Assembly (NCBI GenBank): GCA_019359505.1
Contig: JAHHHD010000002.1
Span: forward strand, 272,066-336,065
Direction of reading: 5' to 3'
Length of the DNA: 64,000 nt
DNA from: Drouetiella hepatica Uher 2000/2452
GTDB taxonomy: Bacteria > Cyanobacteriota > Cyanobacteriia > Elainellales > Elainellaceae
Position numbers and translations under genes: made by a program. This document shows, in pieces, positions 7,965 through 17,070 of the stretch. A model generated the notes under the pieces. It had not been told where the DNA came from. It did no database searches and saw nothing but the letters and a program-made list of their open reading frames with translations. Position 1 is the first letter of the stretch. Every line of letters starts with the position of its first letter.

Positions 7965-8429
7965 ATGATAAGGACAAGCGTTGTGTCTCACACTTTTTTA
8001 TTAGAGTCAGGGCGGTGGACGCTGCAAGGAAATTGGCTCGATCGCGATGCGATGCCGATTTCAGTCAAGGGAAAAATCCTGGTGGTCTGGAGTCGAGACG
8101 ACTGGTTCACCATGGTGACAAAGCTAATTTTTCCGGGCGGCAGTCGAGACGAAATTTCTTTCCAGTATCGCGGACGCTTCAACGCCGGGGAGCGCCAATA
8201 TACTTTTGTGCTCTTGCATAGCAGCCTAGGACGCGTAGAAGGCGAAGGCTGGGTAGCGCCAGAATCAATTGTGCAGCGCTACTGGGTCTTGGGCGATCGC
8301 CAACGCCGCACCGGATTTGAAACCCTGCATCAGCTTAGTCCCGAAAAATATTGCCTCTCTAGCAGCATCATGGCAGGGCATTATTTGCACAGCACCATGG
8401 AAGCGATCGTCGAGCGACAGCCAGAATAG
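7965..8429 (+). CDS. conserved-looking hypothetical protein
   Basis: The 154-residue protein is predicted to be soluble and beta-rich, with alternating strands such as SGRWTLQGNWLDR, GKILVVWSRDDWFTMVTKLIF, YRGRFNAGERQYTFVLLHS and ESIVQRYWVLGDRQRRTGFETLHQL. The pattern suggests a lipocalin- or calycin-like barrel, but this is inference. I cannot assign a family with a known function. HIP1 sites and codon use match the neighbours. Confidence 0.7.
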   Translation: MIRTSVVSHTFLLESGRWTLQGNWLDRDAMPISVKGKILVVWSRDDWFTMVTKLIFPGGSRDEISFQYRGRFNAGERQYTFVLLHSSLGRVEGEGWVAPESIVQRYWVLGDRQRRTGFETLHQLSPEKYCLSSSIMAGHYLHSTMEAIVERQPE

Positions 8430-8459
8430 GCAATTTTGGATGTTATAGCCATAATCATC

Positions 8460-8516
8460 GGGCTTAGGGCATTTTTGAGGGCGCGCTCCGCGCGCCCTCA
8501 AAAATGCCCTAAGCCC
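8460..8516. repeat. intergenic hairpin cassette with 26-27 bp stem
   Basis: A perfect inverted repeat joins 8460-8485 and 8491-8516, with apex CTCCG (one further C-G pair closes a TCC loop). The outer arm (GCTTAGGGCA) and the downstream CCCTAACCGC resemble class-1 flanks at 979 and 24642. It lies 30 nt after the preceding stop and is convergent with the MarR-GNAT gene. Confidence 0.88.
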
Positions 8517-8565
8517 TAACCGCTGTGAATGCTCTAGACAGCGAGTGCCAAGAGTTATTCATTCA

Positions 8566-9561
8566 CTAGCCGTTGCCAGTGGGGCTGCGATCGCTAGTCT
8601 GCTCAACCAGACTGAGTTCCATTTGAATATTGCAGCGTTCATAGGGTGAAGCATGTCCAACTACTCGCCGAAACCCTAGCTTTTGATAAAGATTAATCGC
8701 AGGTTCTAGAACAGTATTGCTTTCCAAACAAATCACTTTTGCCCCTAAATCACGAGCTTTGCTGATAGCAGCTTGACCTAGCAACCAGCCAATACCTTTG
8801 CCTCTTACTCTCTCTGCGACCACCATTTTAGCTAATTCATAGGTATCATTATCTATCTTAATCAAGGCGCAAGTTCCAACAACTTCGCTGCTCATTTCGC
8901 TGTTGTCAACAGCCATATAGATATGTCCACCCGGTTGCAGAATCCTTTCGTCTGGATGGTCGAGAGATTGGTAGTCAAATTCTTCTAACTTGAAGTATTT
9001 CTCAATCCACTCATAGTTCAAGCGTTTGAAATCATCGTGAAATTCAGGTGAGTAATCAATAATCTCAATATGCTGACGTTCACGAGCTTTTCGCACAGCT
9101 TGAACCCGATCGAAAAAGCTTTGATTAGTCAGAAGAAACTCGATCGCTTCAATGGCTTTCCACAGATCATGCTGCGTTTCTGAGAGCAGTTCTTCAACCG
9201 CTTGAGCAACATCGACATATTGTTTTTCAAGTTGAGGAACGAGCTGTTTTCCTCGATCAGAAAGCCTCACGGCATTAATTCTGGCATCCTCAACCGTTTT
9301 GTCTGTTAGAGTCAGCCCCTCTTTACTCATTTCTTTCACAATTTGGCTGACAGACGGATGAGAGTGACCAATGATTTGGGCGATTTCAGTAATGGATGCT
9401 TTCTCTTGATGAGAAAGCACAAAAAAGACGGGGAACCATTTAGGGTCTAGCGCTACCCCATAGAGCGCATATATTTTTGCCGCATCTTCCGCTAGTTTTT
9501 CACTCAATCGGCGTAGGCGACTCCCTAGCGCTAGTTTTCCGGTTTGTGAATAGAAATCCAT
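8566..9561 (-). CDS. MarR-type regulator fused to a GNAT acetyltransferase
   Basis: The 331-residue protein has an N-terminal MarR winged helix (about 1-145; SITEIAQIIGHSHPSVSQIVKEM is the HTH, DARINAVRLSDRGKQL the wing) and a C-terminal GNAT domain (about 160-320). The acetyl-CoA site is VVAERVRGKGIGWLLGQ and the strand-end motif NLYQKLGFRRV. This fusion is a known family in which ligand sensing and acetylation share one chain; substrate unknown. The start codon touches a tandem inverted-repeat operator, which argues for autoregulation and possibly a leaderless transcript, since no Shine-Dalgarno fits upstream. Confidence 0.92.
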   Translation of the reverse strand: MDFYSQTGKLALGSRLRRLSEKLAEDAAKIYALYGVALDPKWFPVFFVLSHQEKASITEIAQIIGHSHPSVSQIVKEMSKEGLTLTDKTVEDARINAVRLSDRGKQLVPQLEKQYVDVAQAVEELLSETQHDLWKAIEAIEFLLTNQSFFDRVQAVRKARERQHIEIIDYSPEFHDDFKRLNYEWIEKYFKLEEFDYQSLDHPDERILQPGGHIYMAVDNSEMSSEVVGTCALIKIDNDTYELAKMVVAERVRGKGIGWLLGQAAISKARDLGAKVICLESNTVLEPAINLYQKLGFRRVVGHASPYERCNIQMELSLVEQTSDRSPTGNG

Positions 9562-9595
9562 AATATGTAAGTGCTTACGTAAGTGCTTACATATT
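9562..9595. promoter_or_regulatory. tandem palindromic operator of the MarR-GNAT gene
   Basis: Two perfect adjacent copies of GTAAGTGCTTAC (9567-9578 and 9579-9590), each an inverted repeat GTAAG-TG-CTTAC, are framed by AATAT and ATATT. The array abuts the ATG at 9561. MarR dimers bind such inverted repeats; self-repression is the inference. Confidence 0.8.
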
Positions 9596-9662
9596 ACCGA
9601 GCTTTAGAAAAATTCGATAGCGATCGCCCGAATTATGGGTGGAGCTTAGCTAGTGATGTGCT

Positions 9663-10658
9663 TTAACCACTGGTATAAATGCCCCGCTGACGCAGCATTT
9701 GCACAAAAAATTCTTCTAGCGAGGGACGCGCCAAATTCATGCCGATTAAAGTTGCGCCCATCAAATTGAGCGTCGAGAGCAGGTCTTGCGGATCGCCCTT
9801 GAGATGCCCCTGCCAGAGGTTGTCTTGAAACTCCAGGTCAGGAATCCACTGCCGCAGCACTTCGGGGTTGCCCCCCTGAATTTTTACCTGATACAGATCG
9901 GCGGTTCCCAATAGCTCCTGCATGGAGCCAGAGCAGAGCAATTCGCCTCGCGCCAAGATAGCCACGCGATCGCAAATCTTTTCCACATCCGACAGCACAT
10001 GGCTATTGAAGAAAATTGTTTTGCCTTGCGCCTTGAGCGACAGAATAATCTCTCGAATTTGGTAGCGTCCTAGCGGATCAAGTCCCGACATCGGCTCATC
10101 CAAAAACACGATTTCCGGGTCGTTGATTAGCGCCTGCGCCATGCCAATCCGCTGCACCATGCCTTTGGAGTATTGGCGGAGCTGCTTCTTACGTGCCGCT
10201 GACTGCGCCATCCCCACTAGCTCCAACAGCTCAGGAATGCGGCGGCGTTGAACCTCTGCCGGAATTTGGAACAGTCCGGCGGCATATTGCAAGACCTCCC
10301 AGCCCGTCAGGTAGTCATAAAAATAGGGGCTTTCGGGCAGATAGCCGACTCGCTGCTTGATGGCGCGATCGCCCAGCGGTTTACCCAGCAGCAGACCCCG
10401 CCCAGAAGTAGGGCGAATGATGCCCAGCAGGGTTTTCAGCAGCGTTGTTTTACCCGCTCCGTTAGGCCCTAATAAACCGAAGGTTTCGCCCTGAAATACC
10501 TGGAGAGAGAAGTTTTGCAGGGTGGTTATCTTTTGATTTAGCCAAAATCCGGTGCGATAGACCTTTTTTAGCTCAAACGTCTGCACCGCCATTGGGTTCT
10601 GCATCGTTTCCGCTAAAGTCAATTCACTACGGCTCAGCATAGAGGTTTCCTGTGTCAA
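9663..10658 (-). CDS. ABC transporter ATP-binding protein
   Basis: The 331-residue ATPase subunit has Walker A GPNGAGKTT, Q-loop region GYLPESPYFYDYLT, a signature at YSKGMVQRIGMAQAL (YSKGM in place of LSGGQ), Walker B EIVFLDEPMSGLDP and an H-loop at IFFNSHVLS. It resembles NatA/CcmA-like exporter ATPases for multi-pass permeases. A C-terminal extension of about 80 residues is typical of that group. The permease gene is not adjacent, since the next leftward gene is the MarR-GNAT protein, so the transported substrate is unknown. Confidence 0.93.
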   Translation of the reverse strand: MTQETSMLSRSELTLAETMQNPMAVQTFELKKVYRTGFWLNQKITTLQNFSLQVFQGETFGLLGPNGAGKTTLLKTLLGIIRPTSGRGLLLGKPLGDRAIKQRVGYLPESPYFYDYLTGWEVLQYAAGLFQIPAEVQRRRIPELLELVGMAQSAARKKQLRQYSKGMVQRIGMAQALINDPEIVFLDEPMSGLDPLGRYQIREIILSLKAQGKTIFFNSHVLSDVEKICDRVAILARGELLCSGSMQELLGTADLYQVKIQGGNPEVLRQWIPDLEFQDNLWQGHLKGDPQDLLSTLNLMGATLIGMNLARPSLEEFFVQMLRQRGIYTSG

Positions 10659-10751
10659 GCTAATACGATTTGTGTCAGGCTAGAGTAAGAGTACCCAAGG
10701 CTCAACAGTCAATCATTACCAACGACCTCATTATCAACGGAAATGCCAGCT

Positions 10752-10943
10752 ATGGATCGACAGAAATTTGTGGCGATTGTGACGGGAGCGATCGCCGTTC
10801 TCATCAGCATTGCCTACCTGCTGATTGTGCAGATCCTCGACTTTCGGGGCGAAATGCTGCCCGCGCCGATGGATTTGTCTAGCTTTTTCGTGAACGCGAT
10901 CGCCCTATTATCTCCCAGCCTCTCTATTCCTGCCGTCGGTTAA
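10752..10943 (+). CDS. small single-span membrane protein
   Basis: Starting at the second ATG (MDRQKFVAIVTGAI) the protein has 63 residues. It has one strong transmembrane helix (AIVTGAIAVLISIAYLLIV), an LDFRGEMLPAP segment and a second hydrophobic C-terminal stretch. Very similar short proteins occur in cyanobacteria as uncharacterised genes (from memory, not checked). The 3' end overlaps the end of the convergent PrsW-like gene by about 20 nt. Confidence 0.62.
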   Translation: MDRQKFVAIVTGAIAVLISIAYLLIVQILDFRGEMLPAPMDLSSFFVNAIALLSPSLSIPAVG

Positions 10944-12195
10944 GCTCTGCCTGCTGCATCTCATCGACCATTTGCCGACTGCGCCGCAGATAGGTGACAA
11001 ACAGCAGGATGGTAAAAGCAATAATAAATAGACCCGCAACGCTGCCCGCAAAAGTATTGTAAAAACCATGTAAGACGACCGCGATCGCTAGACCAATGAG
11101 GACGATCGCCCCTTGGCGCGAAGGATTAACCGCCGCCAATCCCATAAAATAGCCCACCATCCCGGCAAGAATGGCGTGAAACAGCGGCAGAGAGACAAAC
11201 CGAATCGTGTTTGCCGCCACAAATGAACCTAGCCCCAACTGCCCCTGACTGAAGCCAAAGGCATAGCGCAGCGAGTATGCGGCTCCTTCAGCAATGGCAA
11301 ACCCTAGCCCCGACATGGCTCCATAAAACGCCGACGTGTGGGGATCGTTAAGCTTGCCCTGGCGCAGCAGCAGGTAAATGGGTAGAGCTTTGCAGGTTTC
11401 CTCTAGCACCCCAACCCCAAAAACAAAGCCAAACAGCCTTCCCCACATGCCGCCCTGATTGATGGCTTCATAGAGCGTGCTAAAGGGAGGCACTTTCTGA
11501 AACAGCAGCAGCAGCGGGATGCCGATAAAAGCTGTGAACAGGACAGACTGGATCGCGTCCCTCCAAGAAAATTGGGTGGGCTTGATCAGGTCATGCAGCA
11601 CGACTGCCCAAATGCAGGCGTAGTAAATGCCGAGCAGCCAAGCCGTCTGCGCCACGCTGACCTGCTCAGCGACCAGGTTGACAATCAGCGGAAACAGCCC
11701 CAGAAACAGCAGCAGCCGTACGGCATAGTGGCGATATAGCTCAAGGCTCAGCAGATCGGGGTAAGGAAAAATTGACTTGAGATTGAACGATCGCAGAGTC
11801 GCCAAAAAGTCATGGGTTTCTGCATTCACCTTGACGATCGCGCTGGTGACTTTAACAATTGCTCCGCCCGGTTCTCCGACCTCTGCGCTGGTGGACTTGC
11901 TAGGGGACAGTGAAAAGTCTTGTGTCCAAGTCGGAATGCCCTCACCAATCTGCTGGCTATAGACTTTTACAAGGGTAATAGTGCTGATGTCCCAATCGCT
12001 GATCTCCTTCTGCAAAAACTGCATGAAAGCCTGTTGCTCTAACGGTCGTGCCGAAGACAGCAAAATTTTGAGGCAGTTCTCTCGAATCAGAATTTTGGCA
12101 GAAACTCCGCGAGGTTGCAGACTGCGGTTCAGCAGACGGGCGATCGTCTCTGGATCACCTAATTGAGCAAGTTTAAGCAAATTAGACTGAATCAT
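10924..12195 (-). CDS. PrsW-family intramembrane protease-like protein
   Basis: From the ATG at 12195 the protein has 423 residues. An N-terminal soluble region (about 130 residues) precedes eight or so hydrophobic helices. The key motif GVLEETCKALP (EExxK) and the later SGLGFAIAEGAAYS and LFHAILAGMVGYFMG segments match the PrsW/CPBP-like glutamic membrane-protease fold. In Bacillus, PrsW performs site-1 cleavage of an anti-sigma factor; the target here is unknown and no anti-sigma gene is nearby. Upstream in-frame ATGs exist but add no recognisable sequence. Confidence 0.83.
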   Translation of the reverse strand: MIQSNLLKLAQLGDPETIARLLNRSLQPRGVSAKILIRENCLKILLSSARPLEQQAFMQFLQKEISDWDISTITLVKVYSQQIGEGIPTWTQDFSLSPSKSTSAEVGEPGGAIVKVTSAIVKVNAETHDFLATLRSFNLKSIFPYPDLLSLELYRHYAVRLLLFLGLFPLIVNLVAEQVSVAQTAWLLGIYYACIWAVVLHDLIKPTQFSWRDAIQSVLFTAFIGIPLLLLFQKVPPFSTLYEAINQGGMWGRLFGFVFGVGVLEETCKALPIYLLLRQGKLNDPHTSAFYGAMSGLGFAIAEGAAYSLRYAFGFSQGQLGLGSFVAANTIRFVSLPLFHAILAGMVGYFMGLAAVNPSRQGAIVLIGLAIAVVLHGFYNTFAGSVAGLFIIAFTILLFVTYLRRSRQMVDEMQQAELNRRQE

Positions 12196-12248
12196 GAACG
12201 ACGCTGTCATTAAACACGCTGTCATTAAGCCTAGGGCGGTTCAGAATA

Positions 12249-12325
12249 GACCTCTTGCAAATTAGGTTTAGTGGGGACTGCGCCTCCACTAAACCTGATC
12301 CTAAAACTTTAATCTGCAAGAGGTC
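12249..12325. repeat. class-2 hairpin cassette between chlD and the PrsW-like gene
   Basis: The outer arms GACCTCTTGCA (12249-12259) and TGCAAGAGGTC (12315-12325) match perfectly. The inner stem pairs 12264-12276 with 12284-12296 (one wobble). The 3' inter-arm sequence GATCCTAAAACTTTAATC matches the copies at 6.6 and 60.7 kb. It lies in the spacer of the leftward chlD to PrsW direction. Confidence 0.85.
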
Positions 12326-12479
12326 GAATAGGGGTCGTGTTGCAGTAGTGGTATCCAGGTAATGATTTTTGAGGACTACCCATGTTTCAAAAGGGCTAGT
12401 TAAAGCCTGAAGCATGACTAACACTAAATTCAGAATACTGGCAATTTACCCAGTCTGGCTCAGGGGAAAGCGATCGGCA

Positions 12480-14522
12480 TTAGCGAAGTTCTCGCAATGC
12501 GCCTTTTGTCATATTGGCGATCGCTTGGTCGGTTGCCTTGGGTAGATGATAGTATTTGCCCCCTGCCTGTTTCGCCAGCTCTTTGGCAAATCCGGTCGAG
12601 ACAAACTTATTTTCGGTGTCGATGACCAAAAGCTGGATGCCCAGGGCACGGATTTTTCCTGCAATGCTCAGCAGCTCGGCTTTAATGTCCGGCTTTTCGC
12701 CCTCCTCCATCGGCTCACCCAGCGATCGCGCTAGGGGAATGTTGCCCCGTCCGTCGGTAATTGCCACAATCACCACCTGTCCGATATCACCAGACTGCTG
12801 GGCATTGGTGCCGACGCGCACTGCCTGAGTTAGACCATGCGCCAGGGGAGAGCCACCGCCACAGGGCATTCGCTCTAGCCGCCGCTTTGCTGCCGTGATC
12901 GATCGCGTGGGGGGCAGCAGCACTTCGGCTTGCTCACCCCGGAAGGGAATCAGCGCCACCTGATCGCGGTTTTCGTAAGCTTCGGTTAATAATCTCAGCA
13001 CTGCGCCTTTTGCCGAATTCATGCGGTTGAGCGCCATGGAGCCAGAGGCATCTACCACAAACACAATCAGCGATCCGGCTTTGCGGGCAAGGCGCTTGGC
13101 GCGAATATCTGACTGTTCGACAAACACTTTTTTGGAGGGCGCTGAATTTTCAGTCTGCCGCAAACGACGGGCTTTTTGGTAGGGAGCCGCCGTGCGCAGG
13201 GTGGCATCTACGGCGATGCGTCGAGCTTTGCCCTTGGGCAGCATGGGCTTAACGTAACGTCCGCGATCGTCGGAAAAAATGATGTTCCGCGCCCCAGATT
13301 TGCCCTGACGGGTTGCCATTTGTGCAAAGTACAGCACCGACGGGTCAAGAATTACCCCTTCTGGGTCAAAGACAAATTCTTCCGGGACGCTGGGCGGCTC
13401 CTGCTGCTTGTCGTCTTCCTCCTCCTGTTCTTCCTGATCTTCTTCCGAGTCGTCTTGCTCTTGCTCAGAATCTTGCGGGTCTTGTGGCGGCGGAGGCGGA
13501 GGCGGAGGCGGCTCTTGCTCAGGCTGCTGCTGCACGATCGTCGATCGCGGCACGATCACCAGCTCTACCGCCTTGCGCAGGTCTTCGGCACTCACCTCCG
13601 TGCGACCTTCCAGCGCCGCGTGAGCTTTGGCGACTCGTAGGGCATACAGTTCTGCCCGGTGTCCCTGCACGCCGCCCCGAATTGCCTCGTTCACCAGATA
13701 GGCAATTTGCTCCGTCTTAATTTGAACATCCTTCAGCCATTCCCGCGCCAGGATGATTTGTGTTCGCAGGCTGTCCAAATCTTCGGCGTACTGCTGAAGA
13801 AAAACTTGGGGAGACTCTGCGTAGGAAGTCGCCTGATTGACTGCCTCGACGCGATCGTCCAATCCCAAAACGGAATCTGCTGAAAGGGCGATCGCAATTC
13901 TATCCAGCAAGTGCTCGCGCAGGTCGCCTTCTTCGGGATTGTAGGTGGCGATCAGCAGCGGTCTACAGGGATGCTGAAAGCTGATGCCCTCTCGCTCAAT
14001 CTGGTTACGCCCTTCCGTCAGCACCGACAGCAGCAGATTTGCCACCTGATCATCCAGCAGATTTACCTCGTCCACATACAGCACGCCCCGGTGCGCTTCG
14101 GCCAGAAGACCGGGCTGAAACACCGTCTCGCCCTGCTTAATCGACAGCGCCACGTCAACCGAACCCAGCAGCCGATCTTCGGTGACACCCAGAGGAATTT
14201 GAATGAAGGGGGTAGGAATCACGCGAGTCGGCAGAGCATCTTGCGAGAGAGAAGCATTCAGTTTTTCAAACGCCTCATCGTCCCACTCGTCAGGTCGGTC
14301 GGGATCGCAGTTGCAGAAAGAGCCTTCAATCACCTCGATCGGCGGCAGTAAGGCATGCAGCGCCCGTGCCATCACTGACTTAGCGGTGCCCCTCCGTCCG
14401 GCAATCACCACGCCGCCCAAACTGGGATCGATCGCCGCCAGCAATAGCGCCAGTTTGATGGCTTCCTGTCCGACAACGGCGGCAAGCGGAAAAGCAAGCG
14501 GGGCTTCAACAAGTGCAGACAT
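12480..14522 (-). CDS. chlD: magnesium chelatase subunit D
   Basis: The 680-residue protein has three parts: an AAA+ domain (about 1-330; [19 protein letters not shown]), a Pro run followed by a strongly acidic linker (about 345-385), and a C-terminal VWA/integrin-I domain with the MIDAS motif [13 protein letters not shown]. Family knowledge: ChlD forms the ATP-dependent motor with ChlI and, with ChlH, inserts Mg2+ into protoporphyrin IX in chlorophyll synthesis. Length and order match cyanobacterial ChlD. The Walker A (GRRGTAKS) is degenerate, as is usual for ChlD. Confidence 0.97.
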   Translation of the reverse strand: MSALVEAPLAFPLAAVVGQEAIKLALLLAAIDPSLGGVVIAGRRGTAKSVMARALHALLPPIEVIEGSFCNCDPDRPDEWDDEAFEKLNASLSQDALPTRVIPTPFIQIPLGVTEDRLLGSVDVALSIKQGETVFQPGLLAEAHRGVLYVDEVNLLDDQVANLLLSVLTEGRNQIEREGISFQHPCRPLLIATYNPEEGDLREHLLDRIAIALSADSVLGLDDRVEAVNQATSYAESPQVFLQQYAEDLDSLRTQIILAREWLKDVQIKTEQIAYLVNEAIRGGVQGHRAELYALRVAKAHAALEGRTEVSAEDLRKAVELVIVPRSTIVQQQPEQEPPPPPPPPPQDPQDSEQEQDDSEEDQEEQEEEDDKQQEPPSVPEEFVFDPEGVILDPSVLYFAQMATRQGKSGARNIIFSDDRGRYVKPMLPKGKARRIAVDATLRTAAPYQKARRLRQTENSAPSKKVFVEQSDIRAKRLARKAGSLIVFVVDASGSMALNRMNSAKGAVLRLLTEAYENRDQVALIPFRGEQAEVLLPPTRSITAAKRRLERMPCGGGSPLAHGLTQAVRVGTNAQQSGDIGQVVIVAITDGRGNIPLARSLGEPMEEGEKPDIKAELLSIAGKIRALGIQLLVIDTENKFVSTGFAKELAKQAGGKYYHLPKATDQAIANMTKGALRELR

Positions 14523-14657
14523 GAATTTTGCTGATAAAGGAGTTCACGGAGTAAGCTATCCGATCTACCAGGATATCAAGCTTTCGAGACATCGTTCTGG
14601 GTCAACGATCGCCATGTCTTGGCTACACCACAGGCAGTTGTGCCGTAGCTCGTCATC

Positions 14658-15608
14658 TTAAATTGCTCTGAGAAACTGATCAATACTTCGCTGCCAGAGT
14701 TCTTTATCGATCGTGACCAGTAAGCTATGACCCGTGTTGGGGAAAATTACTAGCTGCTTAAAACTCGGCAAGTTCTGAAAGATTTGATCGATCTCTGCTA
14801 GATTAGTCCAGGGGTCAAGCTTGCCATGAAATAGCAGAGTTGGGCATCTGACTTGGCTTGCATACGCGACTGGATTGTGAGCAAAACCATCAAATCCATG
14901 TTGAACGCTCCCCCAAAACACAAGCATTTCAGCTATCGGAAATGTTGGCACTCTGATGGCTCTTAATCGACTTCTTACAGTATCTAGAAGACGTGCAAAG
15001 GGAAGCTCTAGAATTACAGCGTCAGGATTGACTTTTTCATGAGCAATTGCTTTCAAGATTGCGGCGCTCCCCATCGACACACCATAAAGAACGAAGGGGC
15101 GGTTGAAGTTTGAGCGTTGAGCATAACTCACTGCCAGAGCCACATCTTTAGATTCTCGTACGCCCAGCGTTGTTGTGTCACCACTAGAACCTCCTACCCC
15201 TCGAAAATCAACCAGTAAGGTATCGTAGCCCAAGCTATGAAAGACCTGGGCTGGCGCTAGAAGCTGTTTGGCTTTGCTACCACCGTTCCCTGGAAAGAGT
15301 AAAACTGTTCCCCTAGGGGTAGCATTTTGAGCTGGGATGAACCAGGTTTCTAACCACTCAGTCTGATTGATTGAAATCCGCTGCGTCGTATATTCGAGTC
15401 CAATGCTAGTAGGAAGTTTAGAGCTATTAGGTCTGGAAAGCCCGATCGCCCAATGGGTTGGAGAGCTAAAGTGTGTCAGAACATAAACACCAACGTAAGA
15501 CAAAACATTGAGAACCAGAAAAGTAACTAGCGCAAATTCGTAAAGACGCTTTTTAATTTTCGTTCTCCGGCTGATGTTTTTTAATGACTGCATTGAGTTC
15601 ATTCTCAA
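14658..15608 (-). CDS. alpha/beta hydrolase with N-terminal membrane anchor
   Basis: The 316-residue protein has a transmembrane anchor near residues 25-47 (FALVTFLVLNVLSYVGVYVL). The fold motifs are VLLFPGNGGSKAKQ (oxyanion), LLVDFRGVGGSSGD, the nucleophile elbow YGVSMGSA, FHGKLDPWTN (acid) and NTGHSLLV (His). It therefore has a full Ser-Asp-His triad and resembles the BEM46/YqkD group. The substrate is unknown. Base composition is more AT-rich than chlD upstream. Three in-frame ATGs lie within the first six codons, so the start is uncertain by a few residues. Confidence 0.85.
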   Translation of the reverse strand: MRMNSMQSLKNISRRTKIKKRLYEFALVTFLVLNVLSYVGVYVLTHFSSPTHWAIGLSRPNSSKLPTSIGLEYTTQRISINQTEWLETWFIPAQNATPRGTVLLFPGNGGSKAKQLLAPAQVFHSLGYDTLLVDFRGVGGSSGDTTTLGVRESKDVALAVSYAQRSNFNRPFVLYGVSMGSAAILKAIAHEKVNPDAVILELPFARLLDTVRSRLRAIRVPTFPIAEMLVFWGSVQHGFDGFAHNPVAYASQVRCPTLLFHGKLDPWTNLAEIDQIFQNLPSFKQLVIFPNTGHSLLVTIDKELWQRSIDQFLRAI

Positions 15609-15744
15609 AACCTTATTCAGAAGTGTTGCTGCACTCTACTCAGACACCACTGGCTGATAAACAACCTTGCATTTCAGCGTAATAAAAAGTCCTGTGGAAC
15701 AAGTAGATAAGCTAGACTTCACCATCTTGTACAGAGCGATCGCC

Positions 15745-16065
15745 TTATTCACCTTTCCCCGATTCAACTACAGGTTTGACGGTAGAGACAGGCTGAGTCT
15801 GAGAAATAAAGTCAGGCAACTGTACTGAAGGCTTAGACGCAACTGGATTGGGTACAACTGGCTCAGGCATGGCTTGAGCAAAGACTTGGGGCGGATTGGC
15901 GCTCCAAGGCGGCACTGACAGACTGCGAAGATTAGAAGCGATCGCCAGCGCCACCCCAGCCACAATCAGCATCGGCAGAGGTAACGTCATTCCTTGTATC
16001 CACTGGTATAGCTCAGAGGCAACAAAAAACAGCACAAGGCAAACCAGCAAAACTTGCATCGTCAC
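15745..16065 (-). CDS. small membrane protein, duplicated copy 1
   Basis: The 106-residue protein has an N-terminal hydrophobic helix (MQVLLVCLVLFFVASELY), a second helix (LPMLIVAGVALAIASNL) and a Pro/Val-rich tail. Its first about 55 residues are almost identical to the protein at 16715-17002, because that part of the gene lies inside a 231-bp direct repeat. The tails have diverged. Family and function are unknown to me; a thylakoid or plasma-membrane location is likely from the helices. Confidence 0.65.
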   Translation of the reverse strand: MTMQVLLVCLVLFFVASELYQWIQGMTLPLPMLIVAGVALAIASNLRSLSVPPWSANPPQVFAQAMPEPVVPNPVASKPSVQLPDFISQTQPVSTVKPVVESGKGE

Positions 16066-16132
16066 TTTCTCAAAATCGCTTTTCTAAGGATAATTCACCT
16101 TAAGAATAATTGTACTAATTGGCGATCGGCAG
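15902..16132. repeat. 231-bp direct repeat, copy 1 (left of hicBA)
   Basis: This is nearly identical, with no indel, to 16839-17069, from CTCCAAG through TTGGCGATCGGCAG. It carries the 5' half of the small membrane gene and its leader. The two copies bracket the hicBA operon. Confidence 0.92.
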
Positions 16133-16241
16133 ACTGGGAGAGAAAATCCCGTGGGTACCCGACCATACCGTCGCAACCGCTCCGTACGCCTGTTTGAGAG
16201 TGTTACCATTTGAATGATATGTACTAGACAGGTACTGAGCA

Positions 16242-16472
16242 ATGACCGTGGTAGAGCCACAGATTAATTCCAAACGTAAAGTGCTGCTATATCCCGGCGA
16301 AGACGGCTATTTTGTTGTAGAAGTGCCAAGTTTACCAGGTTGTATCAGTCAAGGCAGAACCCGTGATGAAGCTCTGGAAAATATAGAAGAGGCAATTACT
16401 CTCTACGTCGAAGTTCTGCAAAACCGGGGCGAGTCTGTTCCAGATGATCAGGTTGAGGTCGTACTGGTATGA
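16242..16472 (+). CDS. hicB: HicB-family antitoxin
   Basis: The 76-residue protein has the HicB partial RNase-H-like fold: VLLYPGEDGYFVVEVPSLPGC, then TRDEALENIEEAITLYVEVL. It is expected to bind and neutralise HicA. There is no added HTH or RHH domain, so autoregulation, if present, would use the short C-terminal tail or a separate factor. Its stop overlaps the hicA start by 4 nt (ATGA). The antitoxin-first order is the reverse of the classical hicAB order but common in cyanobacteria. Confidence 0.93.
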   Translation: MTVVEPQINSKRKVLLYPGEDGYFVVEVPSLPGCISQGRTRDEALENIEEAITLYVEVLQNRGESVPDDQVEVVLV

Positions 16473-16690
16473 GCAAATTGCCTGTTGTCTCAGGTGCGGA
16501 GTGTGTTAGAGCGCTTGAGCAAATAGGCTTTGTTGTGGATAGACAGCGTGGAAGCCACATCATTCTGGTTCGTGAAAAACCTAGAGCGACTGTCTCGGTA
16601 CCGGATCATAAGGAGCTAGACCGAGGTACGTTGCGTGCGATTATTCGACAAGTGGGCTTGAGCGTAGACGAGTTCGTTGACTTGCTCTGA
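16469..16690 (+). CDS. hicA: HicA-family mRNA interferase toxin
   Basis: The 73-residue dsRBD-like protein has GAECVRALEQIGFVVDRQRGSHIILVRE, with the catalytic His in GSHIIL, then VSVPDHKELDRGTLRAIIRQVGLSVDEF. This is the complete HicA pattern, including the C-terminal LRAIIRQ helix. It cleaves mRNA when not bound by HicB. The pair is intact, in contrast to the broken hicBA remnant at 62.1 kb. Confidence 0.94.
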   Translation: MSKLPVVSGAECVRALEQIGFVVDRQRGSHIILVREKPRATVSVPDHKELDRGTLRAIIRQVGLSVDEFVDLL

Positions 16691-16714
16691 CATCGCCGCT
16701 TTAAAGGGCTGCAC

Positions 16715-17002
16715 CTAATAGATAAAATTGGGCAACTGCACTGAAAACTCAGTCATACCTAGTTTAAGCGTGACTGGCTCAGACACGTTAGGCAATACCG
16801 GACTGGGCAAGGTTGCACTGACTTGAAATAGCTGGACACTCCAAGACGGCACTGAGAGACTGCGAAGATTAGAAGCGATCGCCAGCGCCACACCAGCCAC
16901 GATCAGCATCGGCAGAGGTAACGTCATTCCTTGTATCCACTGATATAGCTCAGAGGCAACAAAAAACAGCACAAGACAGACCAGCAAAACTTGCATCGTC
17001 AC
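16715..17002 (-). CDS. small membrane protein, duplicated copy 2
   Basis: The 95-residue paralogue of the gene at 15745-16065 shares MTMQVLLVCLVLFF and the second helix, then diverges after about residue 55 into a shorter tail ending in VQLPNFIY. The 5' half and leader belong to the second 231-bp direct repeat. The near-identity of the 5' halves against diverged tails suggests recent gene conversion or a partial duplication. Confidence 0.62.
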   Translation of the reverse strand: MTMQVLLVCLVLFFVASELYQWIQGMTLPLPMLIVAGVALAIASNLRSLSVPSWSVQLFQVSATLPSPVLPNVSEPVTLKLGMTEFSVQLPNFIY

Positions 17003-17069
17003 TTTCTCAAAATCGCTTTTCTAAGGATAATTCACCTTAAGAATAATTGTACTAATTGGCGATCGGCAG
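16839..17069. repeat. 231-bp direct repeat, copy 2 (right of hicBA)
   Basis: Partner of 15902-16132. The two copies are 937 bp apart, start to start. Recombination between them would delete hicBA and one copy of the membrane gene. Confidence 0.92.
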
Positions 17070-17070
17070 G

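Noticed and set aside
12546..14351. Several long plus-strand ORFs opposite chlD
   Set aside because: chlD is intact and GC-rich; the opposite ORFs have Arg/Ser/Pro-rich low-complexity translations typical of antisense shadows.
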